Source of the DNA: Intoshia linei
Lineage: Eukaryota > Orthonectida > Rhopaluridae
Assembly: GCA_001642005.1 (NCBI GenBank)
Contig: LWCA01000302.1
Span: 1 to 32,998 of the forward strand
Direction of reading: 5' to 3'
DNA length: 32,998 bases
Shown here: piece after piece, positions 1 through 9,800 of the stretch
How positions within the stretch are numbered: the stretch's first letter is position 1
Layout of the letters: every line of letters begins with the position of its first letter
Translations under genes and position numbers: made by a program
Notes under the pieces: model-generated
The model's input: only the letters and a program-made list of their open reading frames with translations
Database searches by the model: none
Told to the model about the DNA's origin: nothing

Positions 1-510
1 ATCGAATTTTTAGTGCTATAAAATGTCGACTCTAGTGATGATATATATTCAGTATCACTTTAATAAAGGCAGTCTATTTATTAGCCATCAAATAAAATGC
101 GCTAACATCAAATTGTAAATTCTATCATCAAATAAATACGATAGCAGTTAAAAGAAAGTAATTAGACAATACTTTCATTTAATTTGAAGGCAATTTATTA
201 CGTCTAGCAACAATACATATATTTGTGCTCAAATTAAATGTTATACCATCAGTAAAGTTAATTTATCAAATAATAACATTTAAAGTCAAATTAATTTTAA
301 TTAACAAAGATTAAAAATTAATATTCATTAATAAATTTGAATTTGAACAATATCAAAAGAAAATGGTCCGTTTCACTGAACATAAAAGTGTATTGCTCAT
401 TGTTGAGTCATATAATTTGAAATTGAAATATTGGAAACAAATGAAAATATATTTGATGGATATATGGAAAAATGTTCCAAGAATATGAAGTATGTTATAA
501 AAATCAGGAA
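1..510. other. AT-rich stretch without a recognisable gene
   Basis: No coding frame of note, RNA gene or inverted repeat was recognised. It may include decayed upstream parts of the Mutator-like element whose C-terminal fragment follows, but nothing can be aligned by eye. Confidence 0.5.
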
Positions 511-513
511 TAG

Positions 514-699
514 AAGCTATCAACGTGTACTTGTCGATTCTTTTTAAAAAATTTTAAATGTAAACACTTAATATTGGTAGCAATGCATTTAAATTTATTG
601 AAAAATAATGATTTATTGGTTGAATCAAAATCAATTTTTGTCGGAGAGAAAAAAAGAGGACGTCCCAAAGGAGTCACAAGGGCTTTAATTGTAGATTAA
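514..699 (+). pseudogene. Mutator-like transposase C-terminal fragment with SWIM zinc finger and AT-hook-like tail
   Basis: An open frame of 61 codons, bounded upstream by a TAG at 511-513 and ended by TAA at 697-699. Near its start it reads STCTCRFFLKNFKCKH, which fits the C-x-C-x(n)-C-x-H SWIM zinc finger. A basic KKRGRPKG segment, an AT-hook-type core, lies near residues 47-54. This pairing is typical of the C-terminus of MULE-type transposases and related SWIM proteins. No catalytic region was found upstream: 1-510 is AT-rich with no usable frame. There is no good start codon and no splice acceptor that would attach it to an exon, so a decayed fragment is the simplest reading. It could instead be the last exon of a gene whose other exons are not recognisable. 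Confidence 0.5.
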
Positions 700-1209
700 A
701 TAAACATTAATCAGTAGTAAATTTACTGTTTTCCTCATCTTATTTATATATAATTTGATACTACACATGCGATTTAATTTGATATTTATTGTAATTATTT
801 GACTGTTCAATCAACTATTTTAATTTAAATTCAATTCAATTTCATTTTCTTAAAAATATCTTTATTTTGACTTGTCTGAATTTTAACGTCATTTAATAAA
901 TACTTAAAAATACCATCTGTGTATAAATAATTAATTGAATCTTCATTTTATAAATATTTCAGTCGAATTTTACCATTATTGCAAAAGATTGTAATATAAA
1001 AATGATTGATGTTAAAAATTTGTCCACACTTTTGGCCTTTTTTCTTGTGAATGTTACTTTTCTTTTTACCATTATATGTTACATTTGTAACAATTATCAA
1101 TAAAAAATAACGTTTTGGTTAATATAAATTTAATTTTATAAATTCGTTGTTGTTGTGTTAAAATTTGAAGATTATAAAAAATGTTTGGATTATTGCATAT
1201 ATCATTATT
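700..1209. other. Intergenic AT-rich sequence, nothing recognised
   Basis: Simple AT-rich sequence with short T and A runs. No coding frame, RNA gene or repeat end was identified. Confidence 0.5.
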
Positions 1210-1842
1210 TAATTTTTTGTTTTAATAAAATATTTCGAAAAAAAAATATATGAATACTAAAATGCTTATTTGACCGTGAAGTCGTCACTTATTCGGATTG
1301 AAATTTTTTATGTGTGTTAACATGATACAACTGTACCTACCTGTAAATTTTTTGAAATTCTAGGGCTGTTTTCATAAAAAAAGAAGGGTAATGTTCTAGG
1401 GCTGTTTTAAAAAAAAAGGAATGGAATTTGGGGTTTTGGCCATGAAGATAAAATTTTTTTAAATTTAAATTTATGATAATGTTTATGATTTTAAAATCCG
1501 CATCAGCGTATATATTTTTTTAAATTCTCGAACTCGTTTGATTTTCAAAAAAAAGACAATTGGGATATATATTTTTTTAAATTCTCCAACTCGTTTGATT
1601 TTCAAAAAGAGGGACAATTTTTTAAATGCTCCAATTCGTTTAATTTTCAAAAAGAGGGACAACAGGGGTTTTTGACTCTTAAAATGTGAAATTGGGAGGT
1701 TGAAATATATTAATATACGTCCCGAAAAAAACTGTAATTGAAATGTGGTCTTAAAAAAATTCTAAGACGGGTAGTTATTTAAATAAAGCGGAACACACAC
1801 AGATAAACAAATATCGCGTCGCATTTTATACAAGTTAGGATA
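1210..1842 (+). repeat. Dispersed repeat family A, copy 1 (longest copy)
   Basis: Shares long blocks with 12459-12780, 16290-16735 (reverse) and 24390-24864. Shared blocks, in order: GACCGTGAAG...CGTCAC, ATTCTAGGGCTGTTTTCAT, TTTTGGCC.TGAAGATA, AACTCGTTTGATTTTCAAAA, ACTGTAATTGAAATGTGG, TTCTAAGACGGGTAG and the closing ATAAACAAATATCGCGTCGC...AAGTTAGGAT. No coding potential, so a non-autonomous mobile element is likely; the class is unknown. This copy carries an internal triplication at 1509-1662. Confidence 0.75.
1509..1662 (+). repeat. Three tandem ~50-57-bp units inside repeat A copy 1
   Basis: The block TTTAAATTCTCxAACTCGTT followed by TGATTTTCAAAAA occurs three times, starting near 1519, 1575 and 1622. 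The third unit is the most diverged. Copies 3 and 4 show one or fewer such units, so this is a local expansion. Confidence 0.7.
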
Positions 1843-2036
1843 TAAATGTATTATAATACAAAGACGTACTTGCATTTTTTAATTTTACATTACGGTTTGT
1901 TCTTATCACAGCTTATTAAAATAGTGATTAAAAATTTTATTGTTATATTTTATGCCTATTATCAATTATTAGAATGTATTTAAACCAATAAATCATTATA
2001 TATTTAAATCAAAATTATTTATAAATTAAATTTAAA

Positions 2037-2321
2037 ATGGAAAACAAGCAAAATAAAATGTTTAATCAAATTTTGGATAAGATCGATGAAAACAATTATA
2101 AAGAATACATATTTATCAATCCTCCGGATGCTCACGACTTAACCGAAGAAGATTCGGCGGAAACAGAAAATAAAAAAAAAAATTTTCCATCAGTTTTGAG
2201 TGGTAACCAGTTGCGTGCTCCATCTGAAAAAAGACACATTGTGAATGACTCAGATTGTCAAAAAAATGTGGAATTTCATTTAGGAATAATTCCATCACAA
2301 TCTTGTACAATTTTTAGTTAA
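2037..2321 (+). pseudogene. piggyBac-derived (PGBD-like) protein, N-terminal fragment
   Basis: A 94-codon frame with an ATG start. It is acidic in the middle: FINPPDAHDLTEEDSAE, then a lysine run, then LSGNQLRAPSE. Proline-rich and acidic stretches followed by an 'LSG.QL.AP.E' motif are familiar from the N-termini of piggyBac-derived proteins. The catalytic DDD transposase domain is absent: the frame ends at 2321 and a reverse-strand Tc1 relic begins directly after it. I infer a truncated copy. A single short unrelated gene or an exon of a longer one remains possible. Confidence 0.4.
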
Positions 2322-2339
2322 TTGTTACTTCAATTATTT

Positions 2340-3045
2340 GCAATTTGCTCATACCTTTTATGGATGTAGCACCCCAGACCATCACTTTCGCTGGAAATTT
2401 TACAGTTTGTCTTACACAATTTGATCTTGAGGATTCACTGGATTTTCTCCAAACTCGAGTTGATCGATCACACATGACAGTTATCATTGATTCACCTGAG
2501 AATATAACCTAAAAAATAATATATTTCCTCCAAATTATTAATTAATATTAATTCATTAATTTAAATATAATTATATTTTTGTTAATATTGAAAGCACTAA
2601 CCTTACTCCAATTGTTCTCTTTCCAATTTTGATGTAACTTTGCTTATTCCATCCTTGATTTTTTCATTCGTGTAGAAAGGACGGGTTTTCGAATTTTTTT
2701 GTATGATTTTTATCCTGCATTTACAAGTCTATGGTTCACTGTTCTTCTTGATAAATTAATATTTTTGGTTTTAATTTTAGATACGATTTCATGGCAGCTG
2801 GAATTTCTGTTTTTCAGTGCGGTTCTAATAATAATTCTATCAGTTTTTTTATCTGTCCCATTTTTCCTGTTACAGTTTTTTTTTTTAAAATACATCCAAT
2901 CCGTCTGTTTTACTTTTTTTAGTATGAATACATATGATTGCGATACACCAATTCTTTCAGAAATTTTTTTGACTTGAATTAGTATTTTCAATTAAACCAA
3001 TTATAATAGATTTTTTTCAGAAGAAATGTCCTGTTTTTTCCCCAT
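2340..3045 (-). pseudogene. Tc1-like transposase relic with an intron-like insertion
   Basis: Read on the minus strand from an ATG at 3045-3043 (MGKKQDISSEK). A frameshift follows within about 15 codons, then an open stretch to 2710 with a helix-turn-helix (KKISERIGVSQS). Next come two in-frame TAA codons and the fragment AKLHQNWKENNWSK. The frame then needs removal of 2509-2601, a 93-nt segment with GT-AG ends, to continue as VIFSGES, TRVWRK and VKFPAKVMVWGATS. These are Tc1-family catalytic-core blocks; the first acidic residue of the usual SDE motif is replaced (SGE). The last third, including the DPNP.E-like end, is missing. The copy is clearly dead. Confidence 0.8.
2509..2601 (-). other. 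Intron-like 93-nt insertion in the Tc1 relic
   Basis: On the minus strand it begins GTTAGTGC and ends TTTTTTAG. Removing it joins NNWSK to VIFSGES exactly as an uninterrupted Tc1 transposase would read. It is either a spliceosomal intron gained by this element or a chance insertion. Confidence 0.5.
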
Positions 3046-3170
3046 AACAGATGAAGAAATTTCACAAAAACAATAAACGTGCAGAACTATAACAATGATA
3101 GCATGTATATTAAAACGATATTAGCATCGATTACGTGAACAACACAGTTCATATTTTTGTCTTTCTATAG

Positions 3171-3240
3171 CAGGGGTGTCAATTATGCAGCCCTCGGGCC
3201 ATTTGCTGTCCCAATTATGGAATGTGCGGCCCGCGTTATT
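3171..3240 (+). mobile_element. hAT-like terminal sequence
   Basis: Begins CAGGGGTGTCAATTATGCAG and continues with GC-rich CCCTCGGGCC and GCGGCCCGCG blocks, unlike the surrounding AT-rich DNA. CAGGGGTGTC is a common hAT end. The partner terminus was not found, so only one end is claimed. Confidence 0.5.
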
Positions 3241-3539
3241 ATATAAATTTTTATGTTTTATAACAATTTTATACACATATTTATTATTTTACAGTTTTTT
3301 CATATATTTTTCATGATTTATTTATTCATTATCACAATTTTTGTAGTTATTCCATTTTTATTGTTTCATTTTTATTTTATGAATTAAAGATATTATAAAT
3401 TAATTAAATTTGTTAGTTTAAAGCTTTGATGAAAATAAATAATTTAATATTTAGTAGTATGTACATTAAATATGTGTATATTAAATATTTAAATAAGTGA
3501 CAATTATATTATAATGAAAATCCTTACTTATATAATGAT

Positions 3540-3622
3540 TTTTTTGTCTGTGTTATTGTTTATTTCAATAACTACTTGTCATAGAATTTTATAAAGTCCA
3601 CATTTCTATTACAGTTTTTTCC
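3540..3622 (-). repeat. Repeat family A, 3' fragment
   Basis: The block AGAATTTTATAAAGTCCACA followed by TTTCTATTACAGTTTTTTCC is the reverse complement of the 3' part of family A (compare 24731-24790). It lies downstream of the SV2-like gene's stop. Confidence 0.65.
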
Positions 3623-3813
3623 GGGTGTTATCAAGATATTAGTAAAATATATTGCAAAATAGAAATTTACATTTCCCAATTTGAAGTTTCTATTTTGGTA
3701 AGTATAATTATAATCAATATTATATTTATTATTATATGTGTTTATCATTTTTAAAACAATGAGGTTCAAACTCGATAAAACGGATAAATTTAACATTACA
3801 CAACAATTTCACA

Positions 3814-3819
3814 TTTATT
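3814..3819 (-). promoter_or_regulatory. Candidate polyadenylation signal of the SV2-like gene
   Basis: AATAAA on the minus strand, about 32 nt after the stop codon at 3851-3853. The hexamer is frequent by chance in such AT-rich DNA, so position is the main support. Confidence 0.45.
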
Positions 3820-3850
3820 TTAAATTTATAATTTCCAAACTTGAGCAAAT

Positions 3851-6800
3851 TCAAATTATATTTTTTTTGCTGTCATCAAGTTGAGTAGATAATAAACTAC
3901 CAAAAATTAATGCAGTAGCACAAATAATCACAACGGTCATTCTGGTATAATTAATTAATTGAGAAAATATGAGATTGGCAAGTATAGCAGATAATCTCCC
4001 AAATGAACTAGTTAATCCAAAACCGGATGATCTATAAATAAAATAAATTAAAAGAAATTTGAATTTGAATTTAAATAATTATTTTGATAAATGCTACTTA
4101 ACTGGCAGCCCATTCTTAATATGCAATTAAAAATGAAAAATAAACCTTAAATTTGTTGGAAAAGTTTCAACAGTGACCAAATCAATAGTGTTATATGCAC
4201 CAACAATTAAAAAGTTAAAAATTGCATTTATTGTCGCTGTAGCGGTTGAAGTATTTGCGGCCCACAACAAAACAGTGCTAATTCCTGAAGTAGCCAAAGA
4301 CACACCTAAAATTGGCATAAATTGTTGAAAATTTAAAAAACCTATAATTTTTGATCTTGGACTAACTTCTAAAACAAACGCACAAACAATACAACCAAAA
4401 AGTTGTGTAATTTGACCTACAAGACTTTGAAAGAAGATTGAATGGGAATCAAAATATTCAAAATCAATGTTACAATAAGTATAATCGATAGAATCAAATC
4501 CGACAATGATAATGTTTGGATCATCGCTAGAATTATTAACCATGTGTTCATATTTTTGAGAGAGTGCATTATAATCTTTAGTAAACGTTGAATTTTTTTG
4601 ATTTTCATAATTTTGATATTGATTTAAAAATCTCAGCAAGACTTTGAGAGATTTCATATCAGGTTCAATATTTGTAAAATTTTTGTCATTTTTGGTGGTT
4701 GATAAATCAATAAGATTCTTATTTTGAAAAGTTGGATAAGCACTTATATTTTTATGATTTAATACGTTAAAATTTGTCGAATTTGAATAATTTTGGGATA
4801 TAGAATATATAATGTCGTTTATTTTTTCTTTCAAGTCTGAGTCCATTGATTCCGTTTTAATGTTATTGTCAATAAATCTTTTTGAAAGGGTATGGTTTTG
4901 GACAATGTAATTTCCAGTAAAATAAATTGAATTATTTGAATTTTTAAAATTGGAATTTTTAATATTAATATTCATCAATTCAAAATTATTCACCAATTTA
5001 TAGGAATAAAAGTCAGTGTTTTTAAATGTCGTGTTATAGAATGTTGAATTTATTAAATATGATTTATAGCTGGTTATATTTTCAAAATTACATCCCAGAA
5101 ATGTACATCTAAAGTAGAATTTTTTTTTTAATTTTTCATGTACCTCTCAAATAATATGTGATCCATCATTAGGTTATGGAAATTTATTTTCATTAGATAA
5201 GAATCTCTTATAATTGTATTGTTGAATGAACCAGTTATATTTTTTAAATATATGTATTCATTGTTTATCAAGGTTAAGTTTCTAGTCAAGGAGGAGTATT
5301 GTGTCAGTTTTAACCATTCTGGGAACCAAATGTTCATTCCATAATATCTAATTTGATATAGTTAATGTATATTATATATATACTTTTCCATACAGTGCAT
5401 AGAAAAATTTTTTTTTAAAATTAATAGTTACCAAAAATGAGACGTAAGGTTATTTTTTTAATTTGTATAGGTTATTCAAAGACTTGCCCTAATGATAATT
5501 CAAGCACATGCCCGCTTTTTTTCGTCAAAATATTAATTTTGGACTGGATATAACTTATCTTATATATAAAAATTGAAACTAAAGAAAATTTTTAAACTTT
5601 GAAAAAAGTGGTCAACTTTTCACAGTTGTTAAAGTCCGCTTTTTCTGCTATAATTAAGTGGTCCGCTTAATCTGTCGATACTATATGTTAAATATTTATA
5701 TGCTAATTAAAGTAATTATTTATACGTTATAATATTGTATTATTATTTTAAAATTACCCGAAACAAGTACTGCACCATATACCAATAATTATGATAGTTT
5801 TTCTTAATAATGGTTTTTCTAAAATTTGGCGAAATTGATTTAGAAACTAAATTAATATTATATTATAAAAAAATTCGCGTAGAATATTATATAAGTTAGG
5901 ACTAGCTATAGTTACATAGCTTTAGTAAAAAAATCATCTACTAACGGTACAAATTAACAAATTATTCACTAACGAATTATCTACTAACGATGCTTTACTG
6001 CACTGCATATGAAGTAAGAACACACATAGTGTTAATGTATTATTTATTATTTAAAGGCTAAATTACAGAAGAAATTAAAAGCCAATACATCTTAGATTGT
6101 TTACTTAAATAATTAACTCTGGCACCGGCTTTTGTGATATTAATATTCGTATATATTATCTATTGCACAAGCTTTTGCGATTTCATAATTTATTCATATT
6201 ATCCATCCCACGAGTACGTGCGATGGATCCTCAAAGAGTTAAATCTCGATATTTTCCAATAATAGATGTCTGAAGGGCTATTAATTATAATTATAATGAA
6301 TGCGATTTTGTGCGTTAATTTAAAATGGCAAATTAATAGGATCTGATGGATGGATAGGGCTATATAACCCTCTCAATCCTTGAGCAAACTTTTTTAATGA
6401 CCTATTTTTCATTATCGGGCAGTCTCGAGATTGGTAGGCTCGGCTCTCGATAAGATCATACAAAAAATTTATACATATTTATTATAATGAATAGTTTTTT
6501 TTAGTGATTACACAATTCTTTACAAAAATGCTAACCAAATAAAATTAACTGGGAATAATTCATTTTAAATAAATTAAAAGGTAATGTGAAATTCAAGTTT
6601 AGGAACCACTCCTTTATAGGATTGATAATTTAAATTAAGATTTTATAATTGAATTTATTTTTTTGGTATTATTAAAAAAGTTCACCCTTTAAAGAGTTAA
6701 GATGCTCTTTGTACGGCGTACATAATAGTCAAGTTAGTTTATAATATAATTTTCATTAATATTAAATATAGACTGCGAAAATATATCACAATGAATTTAA

Positions 6801-9800
6801 TCAAAAAAAAATTGGTTATTTATTGAGTAAATTTTTAAATACATATTATACGACGTAGTGGAAATTCTTTTCAAGTGAATGTTGAAAAAATATATTGCTA
6901 AAAAGGGGCGGTAGACAAAATGAGTTTGGGGAACCACTAGTGTATACTATACACTAAGGCGAACATAATTTTCACATGATAAGTGGTAATATTCACATTT
7001 TTTTGGTGTCAGTTAAAATTACTAAATATAGTGAATCATTCAATATATTCGCCGAAATTAAGTATTTTTGGCTAATAATACATTGTTTTAATTCAGGCAT
7101 TCTCAACCATTTTTCGCTGTAGACCCCTTTTATGATATTACAAAAAACGTGTGGACCCCCAAAAAAATTAATAATTATGACAATTTTTAATGAATTATTA
7201 CATTTTGGTGAAACGAATGATGGTCAAAAGACGTGGAGAACTCTATTTTTGCGAGATGATTAACTTAATGAACTATTAATATTAAACTTTAATCCGTCAA
7301 TGTTTCCAAAATGAAACATTTTTTTCAGCTATTGTTTATAGTACATTATTAATTGTTTACTACATATTTTATCAGATCAATAAAAAGTCTACATTATCTA
7401 TTTTCCCTGTAAAAAATTAATATTTTATATCCCTTGGTTGATGTTTCATAGAATCATAAATATTGACTGATTTTTTGTCCTATTTTCAATTTGAAATTTA
7501 AAGCTTTTTTAAAATTAGAAACTTGGCTTGGTCATAAATTTTAATAAAATAATTAAATAAAACCTCTGCTCCTAAAATAGAATAATGGAGGTTTCCCAAT
7601 AAGTTTTTACACTTGTAAGTAATTTAATACCAAAGAATTTACTTTTACATGATTTGCACGTTTTATATTGATATTTCTGAGCCTTTATGTTTTAAAAACG
7701 ACTTTATGTTACTGAAAATGTCTATAATATGTAATAAATGTAGATAATTTTAATGAAGCACAAGGCGTCCACATGAACCCCATTGAGAATAAGTGGTTTA
7801 ATATATTTTATGTTTCAACTAACTGTTCTTAGTTAAACATTAATAATGTAATTGAATAACAATTAATCAATAAAACTAAATTAATGGAAAAATTACCAAA
7901 TTAATATTTAATATTATCCATTCTTTGGTATTGTTTGTTTTAATACTTTTTTTATTCATATGATTCCCATATTTTAATAAATTTACAATTGGAACCTTAA
8001 AATTAAATATAATGTACATGTACAATGAGAATTTAAGAAAAATACGGAATTGGTAATATCTCCAATATTTCCAGATGTTTTGTACATTTTGTTATATATA
8101 TTCAAAGCTTGAACATCATCTCCAAGCTGTACATAATATAAATTATATTATTATGTATTCCTATAATAATTCAGAGGTTACCAATCTTTATTAGAGTGAT
8201 TGTAAAAAAATTTTCAGCACCACCCCTTCAAAAAAATAAAAAAGTTATTATGAAATAATAATTCTAGGCACTCCAAAATAAAGTTCTCGAAAACATCGAG
8301 TGACGCTTTACCGATAATAGTGAACAATGGTGAACACTGCTTAAGCGACGTTACCCAATGTTTAAAAAACGACGGATATTGTATGATTTTTCAATACTTT
8401 AGAATAATAGTAGTCAACTGGGTGCAGGGTTAAATCGTTCTTGAGAGGTCCTTATAACATAACTATTTACTTAAAATATAAATAATACAATTCTTTATAA
8501 GTCAATAAAGTAAAAAAGTTTTCCATAGACTTAACTATGTTTCAAACTTAAAAAAGTATATCTAAACGAGAAATTATCTAAAAAAGTTGGGAACCACTAA
8601 TTAAAAATTTTAAACATTATCAGAATAAAATTACCTGCAGCAGCAATCGCGGACTTTCTGGTATAAACAATATTGTTGAAATTGCAAATATTGATGGAAT
8701 AATACAAGCTATAAGAAAAATACGCCAACTACTCATCATGTAATTATAGTAATTTCCAAATACATAAATATTAATATCTAAAAAAGTGTTATATAATTAT
8801 AATAATATGTAATATATATATTATAATATAGTTTGCAAATACACAATCATATTATCATAACACAATATCAATTATTATGTAAATTTGAGCAGAAGTGGGC
8901 AACCTTATGATGATAGATTCTGATAATTTGGCGGATCGACACTTTAAACATTTACTACCTATTGCAATGGGTACAATTACAATGCATTGTTAGTATTTAA
9001 TAAAATGAAAGTGAATTGAATTTGAATATTGTGAGTAATATCAAAATAAGTACTATAATATGGATAATGTAGTAAAAAGAGAATTGAAAACACTTTTATG
9101 TACTAAAGCTCCAATTCGTTTCATAACGTGAAACATCTTAATAATATTTACATTATGTTTACATTAGGCTGATATATTTTCATTATATATTATTATACAT
9201 ATAAATTGTTAAAGTATCGAATCGAATTATTACGTTTTTGAGGTATAATGATATATGCAATGGATGAAATATATACTCCACCAATTGCCCAAAACAACAA
9301 TAATAAGCCAACCTTTAAACCTCTGTGTTTAGATGTCGTCATTTCAATGAAATAGGAATACGATATTGGTATTGAACCACCAATTCTATTAAAATATTCA
9401 ATTATAATAATAAATTTAAATTAATGGTGCAATGTACTATTATCACTTAGTGGATCATCCACTATTCGCCAACAATTTTTTAAAATAAATCAAAAAATTT
9501 TTTCATGCCCACAAAACCACAAAAACATAAAAATTTTTAATAAAATAAAATTTCTAAAATATGTATATTGTACATTTGTATTTGCTAATAATAAGATCCA
9601 ATTTTTAGAATTCAATAGAAAGCATGTTAAAGTATGACGAATTAGAAAATATCCAACCCTATAACTGCCGAAAAATATATTAAATACTGTTTTCAGTATT
9701 AAAAATAATAACATTTATTTATATGGTGATATATGCTTAATTGGTAAGAGTTTCCTTGTAACTAGTTGCCATTATTTGACAAATCAGGTTATTCGCCAAA

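Noticed and set aside
2699-2977. 92-codon plus-strand frame, hydrophobic
   Set aside because: It is the antisense shadow of the Tc1 transposase relic at 2340-3045; its hydrophobicity comes from reading A-rich lysine codons in reverse.
4417-4608. 63-codon minus-strand frame
   Set aside because: Out-of-frame shadow within exon 9 of the SV2-like gene.
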